Positions 1 through 7,799 of a DNA stretch of 64,000 nt are shown piece after piece; the first letter of the stretch is position 1, and each line of letters starts with the position of its first letter. Source of the DNA: Rhizobium sp. BK313. Lineage in GTDB: Bacteria > Pseudomonadota > Alphaproteobacteria > Rhizobiales > Rhizobiaceae. The notes under the pieces were generated by a model, which ran no database searches, was not told where the DNA came from, and saw nothing but the letters and a program-made list of their open reading frames with translations. The DNA lies in assembly GCF_014193655.1 (NCBI RefSeq), contig NZ_JACHZQ010000005.1, positions 124,001 to 188,000 on the forward strand, given 5' to 3'. The position numbers were made by a program, and so were the translations under genes.

Positions 1-83
1 AGGCGTGACTCGCTAAGGCGGGCGAACCCCCGCGCCGCAAGACTGATGAGATGGCCCGGTGTAGAAAGCACGTCTTCGTCCAT
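1..83 (-). CDS. MarR-family transcriptional regulator, N-terminal fragment (cut by window edge)
   Basis: Reading leftwards from an ATG at 83 gives 27 residues starting MDEDVLSTPGHLIS and continuing AARGFARLSESR before the window ends. This matches the first helix of MarR-family regulators (PGHLI...AAR.FARL), a dimerisation segment. The gene is divergent from the SnoaL-like gene at 211, and a palindrome lies between them, which is the usual layout of a MarR repressor and its target. Only the N-terminus is visible, so no DNA-binding helix can be checked. Confidence 0.6.
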   Translation of the reverse strand, partial: MDEDVLSTPGHLISLAARGFARLSESR

Positions 84-95
84 TCCGCTTACCCC

Positions 96-137
96 TTGCC
101 TGCGCTCGATTACAAGATATATATGCACGTATATATC
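96..137 (+). promoter_or_regulatory. Candidate MarR operator and promoter between divergent genes
   Basis: Positions 116-137 form an inverted repeat with perfect 8-base arms GATATATA and TATATATC around a 6-base spacer. A possible promoter overlaps it: TTGCCT at 96-101 and ATATAT at 119-124, 17 bases apart, so the -10 would sit inside the left arm. The arm length and A/T richness fit MarR operators. The assignment to the adjacent MarR gene is inferred from position. Confidence 0.5.
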
Positions 138-210
138 TAGATGCATGGCATTAGACAATGTCGCTTCGATGCCGCCCAGCTAATCTTTCAGTCTATGTTG
201 AGGAAACGAT

Positions 211-588
211 ATGTCGGAAACTGACGTCGAAATGATCAAGCGCATCTATCACAGCTTCAACGCAAGAGACATCGACGATGTACTCGCCGTGCTTTCCGAT
301 GATGTTGCTTGGGCCAACGGTATGGAAGGTGGCCACGTTCATGGTCGTGAGGCTGTGCGAGACTATTGGACACGCCAGTGGGCTGTCGTTAGTCCACACG
401 TTGAACCGGTGACATTTGAAAAAACGGAAGATGGTGCCGTAGCTGTCGAGGTGATCCAGTCAGTATTTGACCTCAATGGTCGGCCTCTAGACGGGCAAAC
501 CCATGGCCTGAAGGACAAGACCGTGACGCATATCTTCCGCATGGAAGGCGATAAGATTGTTCGCTTCGATATCCAGGATGCCCTGTAA
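211..588 (+). CDS. SnoaL-like / NTF2-fold nuclear transport factor 2 family protein
   Basis: A 125-residue protein with the SnoaL-like pattern: an N-terminal helix (MIKRIYHSFNARDIDDVL), then DDVAW, a GREAVRDYW segment near residue 50, and a C-terminal strand with VRFDIQDAL. Members of this alpha+beta cone fold are small-molecule binding proteins or isomerase/hydrolase-like enzymes; the substrate cannot be read from sequence. A GAGGAAA ribosome site precedes the ATG. It lies divergently from a MarR fragment across a palindrome and is probably that regulator's target, perhaps a stress- or xenobiotic-linked enzyme (inference). Confidence 0.75.
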   Translation: MSETDVEMIKRIYHSFNARDIDDVLAVLSDDVAWANGMEGGHVHGREAVRDYWTRQWAVVSPHVEPVTFEKTEDGAVAVEVIQSVFDLNGRPLDGQTHGLKDKTVTHIFRMEGDKIVRFDIQDAL

Positions 589-952
589 GCATTGTCCTGA
601 ACTATGCCTGGATGGCCGCTCCTGGTGCAAAGTTACCGGCAGAAAATGTGGCGCAGACCAAACGATTGTCGCAAACGACACATCATCGTACAGCATCGCA
701 CGATTTGGCTGAGATCCGTCCGTCAAATCGGAAAAGGCCCGGATGAGGACACCGAGCCTTTCACGCGATCCAAATGTCGGATCTCTTCAGACGACAGGGA
801 ACATCTAGTCCCGTGCATTCTGCCGGCACACGCGGCGACTTCGAAAGCGAGAACGACAGGAACATTTACTCGTGCCGTGACAGGGCAAATGATCCGCCGA
901 TATCGTGTCGCTCGGGAAGTCCACTCAAGAACGTGTGCTTCGGCCAGTCACC
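589..952. other. Intergenic stretch without a supported gene
   Basis: About 360 bases between the SnoaL-like gene and the small exported protein, which converge. Short frames here (for example 604-987 on plus) have no recognisable motif, no good ribosome site and no family-like composition. I see no convincing hairpin with a T-run. It may be a decayed region. Confidence 0.4.
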
Positions 953-1270
953 TCAGTGGTGATTTTTATTCGGTCCTTTTCCAGTGACGGGGGTGCAGGT
1001 CCTGACCTTGCAGTTCGGATCGTCGCTGGTTGGAACGGTGGCACTTGCCATCGCCCCTTGCCCAGCGCATGTCATCGAATTCGAGACATACCGATTGTAC
1101 ATCATCAAATTTGGATAGAGGTGCGACGGATATTGCAGCACCACTGAGCCATGTTGGGCCATCTTGTCATGAACGGATGAACAGGTAAGCGATTGGGAGT
1201 CGTACCTGGGCATTGCCACCGCGTTTGTGGAAAACAGTCCAATTGCCGCGAGTAAAATGATCTTCTTCAT
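953..1270 (-). CDS. Small exported protein of unknown function
   Basis: A 105-residue protein starting MKKIILLAAIGLFSTNAVAMP, a clear Sec signal peptide with probable cleavage after AVA near residue 19. The mature part has four cysteines (in LTCSSV, MTCAGQ, NCKVRTC), suggesting two disulphides in the periplasm or outside. An AAAGGA ribosome site lies just before the ATG. I do not recognise a family, and the last residues (GKGPNKNHH) look disordered. The signal peptide and cysteine pairing support a real gene despite its size. Confidence 0.65.
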   Translation of the reverse strand: MKKIILLAAIGLFSTNAVAMPRYDSQSLTCSSVHDKMAQHGSVVLQYPSHLYPNLMMYNRYVSNSMTCAGQGAMASATVPTSDDPNCKVRTCTPVTGKGPNKNHH

Positions 1271-1599
1271 GGGGTTTCCTTTATTCAGCCCTCCGACATC
1301 GCTGTCGAAGACACCCCACCATTAAGGCCTCCGTGACATTGCCTTTGTGACAGTAAGGCTTACTTACTATCTGTCCTCGTGAAATGACTGTTCGAATTTC
1401 AGAATAAACGCAAAGGGCAGTCGACGGCGGCATAATTGATGCAGCAAGTCGGCAGATGACGGCCCCGCCAGCCCGGTATGAGCTCGTGCCGTGATCCATA
1501 AAGTCGACAGGATATCCCTGACTGGCAAAGTCCCGGGCGAAACTGAGGTCCCGTTTGTAAAAGGATGTCAGCTACTGGCCAACACGCCGGCAAAGACGA
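1271..1599. other. Intergenic stretch, possibly remains of a decayed gene
   Basis: About 330 bases between the ArsR gene and the exported-protein gene. On the minus strand an open frame from roughly 1585 to 1281 carries a protein-like start (SFYKRDLSFARDFASQGY, then PVDFMDHG) but lacks a normal start codon and degenerates downstream. A second short frame just after the ArsR stop reads LQGWLLIVFAG, like a membrane-segment start, and stops at once. Neither is called as a gene. Confidence 0.3.
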
Positions 1600-1938
1600 T
1601 CAGCAGCCAGCCTTGCAGAAGACCTCCTGCAACGAATTGACCACGCTGCAGATTTCGGAACTGGCGACGGCATAGTAGACGAGCCGGCCCTCACGACGCG
1701 TATCGACCAGCTTTTCCAGCCGCAACCGCGCCAGATGCTGGGAAACCACCGCTTGTTGCAGACCGAGAAGCCCCTCGATCTCCGTCACGGTCTTTTCGCG
1801 CTTGGCCAGCATGAAGAGAATGATCAGCCGCGTCTCGTGCGACAGAGCTTTCAACAAGATGCTAGCCCTTTGAGCCTTCGCAGTCAGTTCCTCAACATTA
1901 TGCTCGGCAGCACCGCTAGGCGGTGGAGACAGCGACAT
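1600..1938 (-). CDS. ArsR/SmtB-family winged-helix transcriptional regulator
   Basis: A 112-residue ArsR-type repressor. The winged helix spans about residues 25-95: ALSHETRLIILFML, then LLGLQQAVVSQHLARLR as recognition helix, then the wing TRREGRLVYYAV. The CxC metal motif of ArsR/CadC helix 3 is absent (the position reads TVTEIEGLLG). Three cysteines lie near the C-terminus (ICSVV, FCKAGC), so thiol or C-terminal metal sensing is possible. No adjacent metal or sulfur gene survives downstream. The start is an ATG with GAGG about six bases upstream. Confidence 0.85.
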   Translation of the reverse strand: MSLSPPPSGAAEHNVEELTAKAQRASILLKALSHETRLIILFMLAKREKTVTEIEGLLGLQQAVVSQHLARLRLEKLVDTRREGRLVYYAVASSEICSVVNSLQEVFCKAGC

Positions 1939-2040
1939 ATGATAGCCTCGGCGATAAACTCACATAGAGATATGCGTATAATATTATGAATCCAGAAGCT
2001 GGTTCAAAAAGTCGCAGAACACCAAAAAAGGTCCGATTTG

Positions 2041-2811
2041 TCAGCAGATAAGCTGTCCGCCGTTGATCTCGAGCACCTGTCCGGTGATGTAGCCGGAGAG
2101 CGTAGGCGCGGCGAGGAAGAGATACGCAGGCGCGCAATCTTCCGATGTGCCCAGACGCTGTAGCGGGATGGAGCGGCGAGTCTGTTCAAGCTTTTCCTTC
2201 GACGAGTAACGCTCGTGGAAATCGGTGGCGATAGTCCCGGGCGACACGCAATTCACCCGGATACCGTCCGGTGCCAGCTCGCGCGCCAAAGCCTTCGAAT
2301 AGGTGGCGACGAAAGCTTTTGAGGCGGAATAGATCGCCGATCCCGGACTGCCGCCGGTCAAAGCCGAGATCGAAACCGTGTTGACGATCGCGGCCTGACC
2401 CGCCACCCGAAGCATAGGCAACAGCGCCCTCGTCACCTCGACGACGGAGGTCTGGTTGAGCTGGACGATCCGGTCATACTGCTCGTCGGTCAATTCGCCG
2501 GCCGGAAAGCGACCGAGCATGGTACCGGCATTGTTGACCAACACATCGATGCGGTCGAACACATCAGCGGCGGCGAGGGCAAAATCCCTCGTGCCGTTTT
2601 CGCTCGTGAAATCACCGGGAACGAGAAAGGCGCGGCGATCGAGCTCGGCCTCCATCAGAAAATCGGGCAGCTCGCGGCCGGCGTCGCGACCGACATGAAC
2701 GAGAACGCGTGCGCTGCAATCGAGAAACTGCCGCGCCACCTCCAACCCGATGCCGCGGCTGGCGCCGGTGACCACGACATTGCGATTTTCGAATAGCTTC
2801 GGATGAAACAC
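2041..2811 (-). CDS. SDR-family NAD(P)-dependent oxidoreductase
   Basis: A 256-residue classical short-chain dehydrogenase. It has the Rossmann glycine motif TGASRGIG at residues 15-22, NNAG at 93-96, a catalytic Ser near 147 and the YSASK active-site motif at 161-165; the C-terminus GYITGQVLEINGGQ is typical of FabG-like members. The start is GTG at 2811, supported by GGGGAGG upstream. It is divergent from the GlpR-type regulator across about 100 bases that contain ACGAAA repeats, so it may be co-regulated with glpD, perhaps acting on a polyol or sugar. The substrate is unknown. Confidence 0.88.
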   Translation of the reverse strand: MFHPKLFENRNVVVTGASRGIGLEVARQFLDCSARVLVHVGRDAGRELPDFLMEAELDRRAFLVPGDFTSENGTRDFALAAADVFDRIDVLVNNAGTMLGRFPAGELTDEQYDRIVQLNQTSVVEVTRALLPMLRVAGQAAIVNTVSISALTGGSPGSAIYSASKAFVATYSKALARELAPDGIRVNCVSPGTIATDFHERYSSKEKLEQTRRSIPLQRLGTSEDCAPAYLFLAAPTLSGYITGQVLEINGGQLIC

Positions 2812-2864
2812 GATGACCTCCCCAAATCGCAGAATCCGCGCGCCGGCAATTGCGGAATTTTCAC

Positions 2865-2897
2865 TTTATCATATGATGACGAAAAAACGAAAGAAAG
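2865..2897 (+). promoter_or_regulatory. Divergent promoter region with palindrome and ACGAAA repeats
   Basis: Between the SDR gene and the GlpR-type gene lie a perfect 10-base palindrome ATCATATGAT (2868-2877) and two directly repeated CGAAA elements (2880-2892). The same CGAAA/TTCG words recur before glpD at 3696-3740. Autoregulation by the DeoR-family protein is an inference from this shared vocabulary. Confidence 0.35.
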
Positions 2898-2909
2898 GGA
2901 GCGTCGACA

Positions 2910-3683
2910 ATGTTCCTATCCGGACGCCAGACGGAGATTCTGGAAATCGCCAAAGCTGAGGGGCGCGTGCTGGTGGAGGAACTGGCGCTTCGCTTTTCGG
3001 TAACGCCGCAAACCATCCGCAAGGACCTGAACGATCTCTGCGACGGTCGCGTTCTATCGCGCGTGCACGGAGGCGCGATCTTTCCGGGCGGTACGGAAAA
3101 CGTCAAATACGAGGCGCGCCGCTCCATCGCCGCCCCCGAAAAGCAGGCGATCGGCCGCGCCGCCGCGGGCCTCATTCCCAATAATACCTCCCTTTTCATC
3201 AATATCGGCACGACGACAGAAGCCGTAGGCGAGGCTCTGCTTGGCCACCACGAACTGATGGTCATCACCAATAACATCAACGTTGCCAATAAGTTACGCA
3301 TCTTCCCATCGATCGAGGTCGTCATCGCCGGCGGCGTCGTGCGCGGCTCGGACGGCGGCATCGTCGGAGAAGCAGCGGTCGATTTCATCAGGCAATTCAA
3401 AGTGGACTACGCGGTCATCGGCACCTCGGCCGTCGACGCCGATGGCGCGCTTCTGGATTTCGATTTCCGCGAAGTGAAAGTGGCGCAGGCAATCATTGCC
3501 AATGCTCGCCACGTCATCCTGGTGGCCGACAGCACCAAGTTCGAACGCACCGCCCCGGTGCGCATCGGCCATCTCTCGCAAGTCCATACATTCGTCACCG
3601 ACGAGTGTCGCGTCGAGTCCGTTCGCGCCGCAGCGGCGGAACACGGCGTTCGTCTGGTGGAAACCTCGCGCCGGCAGAATTGA
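2910..3683 (+). CDS. glpR: DeoR-family repressor, GlpR-type (glycerol-3-phosphate regulon)
   Basis: A 257-residue DeoR-family regulator. The N-terminal helix-turn-helix (about residues 5-57) contains VEELALRFSVTPQTIRKDLNDL followed by the family's RVHGGA motif. The C-terminal sugar-phosphate-sensing domain (about 75-235) has NIGTTTEAV, NNINVANKL and IGTSAVDADGALLDFD. The gene lies 118 bases before glpD on the same strand, which supports a GlpR role with glycerol-3-phosphate as inducer. Other DeoR members sense other phosphosugars, so the effector is inferred from the neighbour. Confidence 0.85.
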   Translation: MFLSGRQTEILEIAKAEGRVLVEELALRFSVTPQTIRKDLNDLCDGRVLSRVHGGAIFPGGTENVKYEARRSIAAPEKQAIGRAAAGLIPNNTSLFINIGTTTEAVGEALLGHHELMVITNNINVANKLRIFPSIEVVIAGGVVRGSDGGIVGEAAVDFIRQFKVDYAVIGTSAVDADGALLDFDFREVKVAQAIIANARHVILVADSTKFERTAPVRIGHLSQVHTFVTDECRVESVRAAAAEHGVRLVETSRRQN

Positions 3684-3695
3684 TCATCTCATCGC

Positions 3696-3744
3696 TTTCG
3701 TCACGAAACGTTCGTTTGACATTCGTATTGATTTCGTTTTAGAT
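3696..3744 (+). promoter_or_regulatory. glpD promoter with repeated TTCGT operator half-sites
   Basis: TTGACA at 3716-3721 and TTAGAT at 3739-3744 are exactly 17 bases apart, a good sigma-70 promoter. Across and upstream of it TTCG words recur: TTTCGTCACGAAA (3696-3708), GTTCGTTT (3710-3717), ATTCGT (3721-3726) and TTTCGTTTT (3732-3740). Such TTCGT repeats resemble DeoR/GlpR-family operators. Binding by the upstream regulator would occlude the promoter, which fits repression. Confidence 0.6.
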
Positions 3745-3801
3745 GAATTAATTTTCGGATTTTCCATTTCCCCAAAATGGCAGACCTTTTCGGAGGGGCG
3801 C

Positions 3802-5313
3802 GTGAGCGAGCAGATTTACGACATTTTCGTTATCGGCGGCGGCATCAATGGCTGCGGCATCGCCCGTGACGCGACCGGACGCGGCTACAAGGTCGCGCTC
3901 GCGGAAATGAATGATTTCGCCTCCGGCACATCTTCCGGCGCTACCAAGCTCATCCATGGCGGCCTTCGCTATCTCGAACATTACGAATTCCGCCTCGTGC
4001 GCGAATCGCTGATGGAACGCGAAGTGCTCTGGGCGATGGCGCCGCACATCATCTGGCCGCTGCGTTTCGTCCTGCCTTATCACAAGGGCGGCATCCGCCC
4101 GGCCTGGCTCATACGCCTCGGCCTCCTGCTCTATGATCACCTCGGCGGCCGCAAGCTATTGCCCCCGACGGCGACGCTGAACATGAAAACCGATCCAGCG
4201 GGGAAACCGCTGAAGGCGCTGTTTACCAAGGCTTTCGAATATTCCGACGGCTGGGTGGACGACGCGCGCATGGTCGTGCTCAACGCCCGCGATGCGGCCG
4301 ATCGCGGCGCCACCATCATGCCGCGGACCAAGGTGATTTCCGCGCGCCGCGAGGGCGCCATCTGGGCGATCGAAACACAGGACACCGTCACCGGCGAGAG
4401 GCGCGCCTTTCAGTCGCGTATGCTGGTCAATGCCGCTGGACCCTGGGTCGACCATGTTCTGTCCGACGCCTTCGGCAAGAACCAGGTGCACAATGTCCGC
4501 CTGGTGCAGGGCAGCCATATCATCGTCCGTAAGAAGTTCGACGACCCGCGCGCCTATTTCTTCCAGAATCCGGATAACCGCATCATCTTCGCCATCCCCT
4601 ATGAGCAGGATTTCACCCTGATCGGCACGACTGACCGGGACTACAAGGACGACCCGAAGGATGTGAAGATTTCCGACGAGGAAACCACCTATCTCTGCAA
4701 CGCTGCCAGCGAATATTTCAAGGAGCCGGTCCGGCGCGAGGATATCGTCTGGACCTATTCCGCCGTGCGTCCGCTCTATGATGACGGCGCCTCCAAGGCG
4801 CAGGAAGCGACGCGCGATTATGTGCTGAAGGTCGAAGGCATAGAGGGGCAGGCGCCGCTGCTCAATGTCTTTGGCGGCAAGCTCACCACCTATCGCCGGC
4901 TGAGCGAACATGCGCTGGAAAAGATCGGCGAGGTCATCGGCCTCAAGGGCACGCCGTGGACAGCCAAGAGCTCCCTCCCAGGCGGCGACTTCCCGGTTCG
5001 CGGCTATGAGGCGGAAGTCGCCAAGCTGAAGGCGCGTTATCCCTTCCTCGCCGATCCGCATGCCCGACGGCTAGTGCGCCGTTACGGCACTCGCGCCGCG
5101 ACGATCCTCGGAGAGGCGAAAACCACGGCGGATCTCGGCCGCAGCTTCGGCAGCGATCTCTACGAGGCGGAAGTCCGCTATCTCATGGCACATGAATGGG
5201 CCTATACCGCCGCCGACGTCCTTTGGCGCCGTTCGAAGAAAGGTCTTTATCTCTCGAAAGACGAAGCCGCCGCGCTGGATGACTACATGGCCGGCACGCG
5301 GGTTCACGCTTGA
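3802..5313 (+). CDS. glpD: Aerobic glycerol-3-phosphate dehydrogenase
   Basis: A 503-residue FAD enzyme that oxidises glycerol-3-phosphate to dihydroxyacetone phosphate at the inner membrane and passes electrons to quinone. The FAD motif GGGINGCGIARDA is at residues 12-24, followed by GTSSGATKLIHGGLRYLE near 42-59, both characteristic of GlpD. The C-terminal domain includes FGGKLTTYRRLSEHA. The reading frame is open further upstream, but the start chosen is the GTG at 3802, preceded by GGAGGGG and giving the family's normal length. It follows the GlpR gene and a strong promoter. Confidence 0.95.
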   Translation: MSEQIYDIFVIGGGINGCGIARDATGRGYKVALAEMNDFASGTSSGATKLIHGGLRYLEHYEFRLVRESLMEREVLWAMAPHIIWPLRFVLPYHKGGIRPAWLIRLGLLLYDHLGGRKLLPPTATLNMKTDPAGKPLKALFTKAFEYSDGWVDDARMVVLNARDAADRGATIMPRTKVISARREGAIWAIETQDTVTGERRAFQSRMLVNAAGPWVDHVLSDAFGKNQVHNVRLVQGSHIIVRKKFDDPRAYFFQNPDNRIIFAIPYEQDFTLIGTTDRDYKDDPKDVKISDEETTYLCNAASEYFKEPVRREDIVWTYSAVRPLYDDGASKAQEATRDYVLKVEGIEGQAPLLNVFGGKLTTYRRLSEHALEKIGEVIGLKGTPWTAKSSLPGGDFPVRGYEAEVAKLKARYPFLADPHARRLVRRYGTRAATILGEAKTTADLGRSFGSDLYEAEVRYLMAHEWAYTAADVLWRRSKKGLYLSKDEAAALDDYMAGTRVHA

Positions 5314-5435
5314 GCAAGCGTTTCGGGAGCTTAGCACTACGGTTCGGATCCCCCGCGGGTGCATGACACTGGCGTGGTCCGACGGAAGCGTCTAAAAAGA
5401 CAGCCATTAACCTGATCGCTCATAGGCTTGCCCGC

Positions 5436-6413
5436 ATGACTGACTCTGGTGCGGTGATCAACTGGCTTCTCGACTCTGATCCATCGATCCGATGGCAGGT
5501 GATGCGCGACCTGCTCGACGCCCCGGAATCGGAGTGGATGGCGGAGCGGGCCAAAGTGGAAACCGAGGGCTGGGGAGCCAGACTTCTCTCTTGTCAGGAC
5601 GCGGACGGGCAATGGGCAGGCGGCGCCTTCTTGCCGGGTGATTTCGACCCTCGCGAGTGGCAGGAACGCGGTCAGCCTTGGACGGCCACGACCTTCTCGT
5701 TGTCGCAGCTCCGAGAGTTTGGTCTCGATCCATTGTCGGATCGGGCAAAACGAACTGTCGAATTGATCGGCGCAAACTCACGGTGGGATGAAGGCGGCCA
5801 GCCCTACTGGGAGGGCGAAGTCGAAGAGTGCATCAACGGGCGAACCGTTGCCGATGGCGCCTATTTCGGGATCGACGTCTCGCCCATAGTTCGCAGGCTG
5901 GTAGGCGAACGCCTCGATGACGGCGGCTGGAACTGTGAGAGAGCCAATGGCTCGGTCCGTTCGTCCTTCGCCAGCACGATCAACGTGCTGGAGGGGCTCC
6001 TGGAATACGAGAGGGCCACCGGGGGCACGCCTGCATCCCGTGAGGCGCGCAGATCAGGCGAAGAATATCTCCTGGAGCGCAACCTCTTTCGCCGTCTCGG
6101 CACCGGTGAGCCTGCGGACGAGCGATTTCTGCGCTTCGTGCATCCCAACCGTTGGCGCTACGACATTTTGCGTGCGCTCGATTATTTCCGCTTCGCCGCA
6201 ATATTGACCGGCGCTGATCCGGATCCGCGGCTCGGTGAGGCGATCGATCATGTTCGCTCCAGACGCCTCGAGGACGGCACGTGGCCGCTCGAATGGAACC
6301 CGACAGGACGAGTGTGGTTCGAGGTCGACGACGGGCAAGGCAAGCCCTCGCGCTGGGTCACATTGCGAGCGATGCGGGTGCTCAGATGGTGGGAGAGTGG
6401 TGCGTTCAAATGA
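5436..6413 (+). CDS. Terpenoid cyclase / prenyltransferase-like alpha-alpha toroid protein
   Basis: A 325-residue protein often annotated as squalene cyclase-like. It shows QW-type repeats of the toroid fold: CQDADGQWAGG (about residues 52-62), RLDDGGWNCERANGSVRSSF (about 158-177) and RRLEDGTWPLEWNP. The DxDD acid motif of true squalene-hopene cyclases is not visible, and the length is about half that of a cyclase, so it is a single-barrel relative with unknown activity. It starts 122 bases after glpD and is followed convergently by soxR. No other terpenoid gene is nearby. Confidence 0.75.
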   Translation: MTDSGAVINWLLDSDPSIRWQVMRDLLDAPESEWMAERAKVETEGWGARLLSCQDADGQWAGGAFLPGDFDPREWQERGQPWTATTFSLSQLREFGLDPLSDRAKRTVELIGANSRWDEGGQPYWEGEVEECINGRTVADGAYFGIDVSPIVRRLVGERLDDGGWNCERANGSVRSSFASTINVLEGLLEYERATGGTPASREARRSGEEYLLERNLFRRLGTGEPADERFLRFVHPNRWRYDILRALDYFRFAAILTGADPDPRLGEAIDHVRSRRLEDGTWPLEWNPTGRVWFEVDDGQGKPSRWVTLRAMRVLRWWESGAFK

Positions 6414-6425
6414 ACGCATGGCGCC

Positions 6426-6884
6426 CTAGGGATCGAGCAACCGCGGCCCCTGCCCCTCTTCTGCCAGCACATCCCAGGGATTACGCAGCGGACAGCTTTG
6501 GAGCGAGAGACAGCCACAGCCGATGCAGCCGTCGAGCTGATCACGCAGCCCCTGCAACCGCCTGATCCTGTTATCGAGATCATCCTTCCACTGCGCCGAA
6601 AGCGCCCGCCAATCGGCGCCCGTCGGCGTGCGGCCTTGCGGCAGCGTATCGAGTGCCGCTTGAATCTCGGCAAGCGGGATGCCGACACGCTGCGCCACCT
6701 TGATAACCGCCACCCGGCGCAGGATTTCCCGGGCGTAACGCCGCTGATTGCCGCGGCTACGGTGGCTCTCGATCAGCCCTTTCGCCTCATAGAAATGCAG
6801 CGCCGAAACCGCGACGCCGCTGCGCGCTGCCACCTCGCCCACGGTCAGCAATTTGGAAAATTGATCGGATTCGATTTTTCCCAT
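6426..6884 (-). CDS. soxR: Redox-sensitive transcriptional activator SoxR (MerR family)
   Basis: A 152-residue MerR-family protein. The N-terminal winged helix reads [27 protein letters not shown] (about 12-38), then a coiled-coil dimerisation helix, then the [2Fe-2S] cluster motif [12 protein letters not shown] near residues 119-130 with four cysteines spaced as in SoxR. Oxidation by redox-cycling compounds activates it. It is divergent from an FMN reductase with a near-consensus SoxR box between them, the usual layout in non-enteric bacteria, where SoxR directly controls a few redox enzymes. Confidence 0.95.
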   Translation of the reverse strand: MGKIESDQFSKLLTVGEVAARSGVAVSALHFYEAKGLIESHRSRGNQRRYAREILRRVAVIKVAQRVGIPLAEIQAALDTLPQGRTPTGADWRALSAQWKDDLDNRIRRLQGLRDQLDGCIGCGCLSLQSCPLRNPWDVLAEEGQGPRLLDP

Positions 6885-6893
6885 GACGAGCCC

Positions 6894-6924
6894 TTGACCT
6901 CAACATTACTTGAGGTTCTATAGC
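6894..6924 (+). promoter_or_regulatory. SoxR box within a 19-bp-spacer promoter
   Basis: TTGACC (6894-6899) and TATAGC (6919-6924) are separated by 19 bases, the overlong spacer used by MerR-family activators. The spacer region holds the inverted repeat CCTCAACATTACTTGAGG (6898-6915), which matches the known SoxR consensus except in the central bases. It drives the FMN reductase gene at 6959, so that gene is very probably a direct SoxR target. Confidence 0.85.
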
Positions 6925-6958
6925 TCCTGCTCCGAAGCGCGTAAAGCAGGAGCAACGC

Positions 6959-7534
6959 ATGACAGAACCAACCCGGCTGGCAATTCTCTACGGCAGCACC
7001 CGCAAGGGCCGACTATGTGACCGCGTGGTCAATTGGGTCGCCCGCGAGCTGGCGAACTATCCGCTGATCGACATCGACATTATCGATCCGCTCGAATTCG
7101 GCCTGCCCGTCCTGCACGATAAGGAGCATCCGGCTGTTGCGGCCCTCGCCGAGCGGCTCTCCGAGGCTGATGCCTTCATCGTCGTCACGCCGGAATACAA
7201 TCATAGCTTCACGGCCTCGCTGAAATTCGTGCTCGACCTTGTCTACGAGCCGTGGCAGGGCAAGCCGGTTGCCTTCGTCTCCTATGGCGGCATTTCCGGA
7301 GGGCTTCGCGCCGTCGAACAGTTGCGGCTGGTCTTTGCCGAATTACACACCGTCACGGTCCGCGACACCGTCAGCTTCGCCAACCCCTGGGGCCGGTTCG
7401 CCGAAGACGGCTCTCTCGAAAACCCGATCGAAGCGCGGCAATCGCTGGTGCGGATGATGGCGCGGTTGCATTGGTGGAGCGCGGCATTGAAGCCAGCCCG
7501 GGCAATGCAACCCTATCGCTCCCTCGCGGCCTAA
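6959..7534 (+). CDS. NADPH-dependent FMN reductase / quinone reductase (flavodoxin fold)
   Basis: A 191-residue flavodoxin-like protein of the NAD(P)H:FMN reductase family. The phosphate-binding loop is YGSTRKGRLCDRV near residues 10-22, TPEYNHSFTASLKFVLD near 77-93 is the family signature, and FVSYGGISGGLRA near 103-115 completes the flavin site. It probably reduces quinones or flavins and detoxifies redox-cycling compounds, consistent with the SoxR box upstream. The start follows an AGGAGCAACGC ribosome site. Confidence 0.92.
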   Translation: MTEPTRLAILYGSTRKGRLCDRVVNWVARELANYPLIDIDIIDPLEFGLPVLHDKEHPAVAALAERLSEADAFIVVTPEYNHSFTASLKFVLDLVYEPWQGKPVAFVSYGGISGGLRAVEQLRLVFAELHTVTVRDTVSFANPWGRFAEDGSLENPIEARQSLVRMMARLHWWSAALKPARAMQPYRSLAA

Positions 7535-7599
7535 GCGGCGTTCATCCACGATAACCAACGCCGATTCTCCGTTTCTGGCAGGTACGGAGGACCGCCCGG

Positions 7600-7635
7600 C
7601 GCCCGGGCTTGCATTGCAGGAGCCCGGGCGTCTTT
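7600..7635 (+). terminator. Rho-independent terminator of the FMN reductase gene
   Basis: A perfect 10-base stem, CGCCCGGGCT (7600-7609) with AGCCCGGGCG (7621-7630), has an 11-base loop and is followed by TCTTT. It lies about 65 bases after the stop codon and before the TPP riboswitch. The T-run is short, so efficiency is uncertain. Confidence 0.6.
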
Positions 7636-7702
7636 GTGCAGCCGGCACCTGAATTTTTGTCGTTGCGTTGTCAAAAGACCGGTGTTAGCTTCCGCGCCAT
7701 TC

Positions 7703-7793
7703 ACAGGGGAGCTCCGAAAAGCCGGGGCTGAGATGTGAGGCGACATGCCTCCGGACCCTTCAAAGCTGATCTGGGTAATGCCAGCGGAGCGAG
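7703..7793 (+). promoter_or_regulatory. TPP (THI-box) riboswitch
   Basis: All conserved THI elements appear in order: ACAGGGGAGC (7703-7712), GGGGCTGAGAT (7724-7734), a variable P3 region, GACCCTT (7754-7760), then GCTGATCTGGGTAATGCCAG (7765-7784) and CGGAGCGAGG (7784-7793). The ATG of the next gene follows at 7800, so the ribosome site lies within or beside the 3' end of the aptamer. This suggests translational control, closing the site when thiamine pyrophosphate is abundant. Confidence 0.95.
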
Positions 7794-7799
7794 GTTAAA

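Noticed and set aside
604-987. Short plus-strand frames after the SnoaL-like gene
   Set aside because: No ribosome site, no family pattern and they run into the end of the opposite-strand exported-protein gene.
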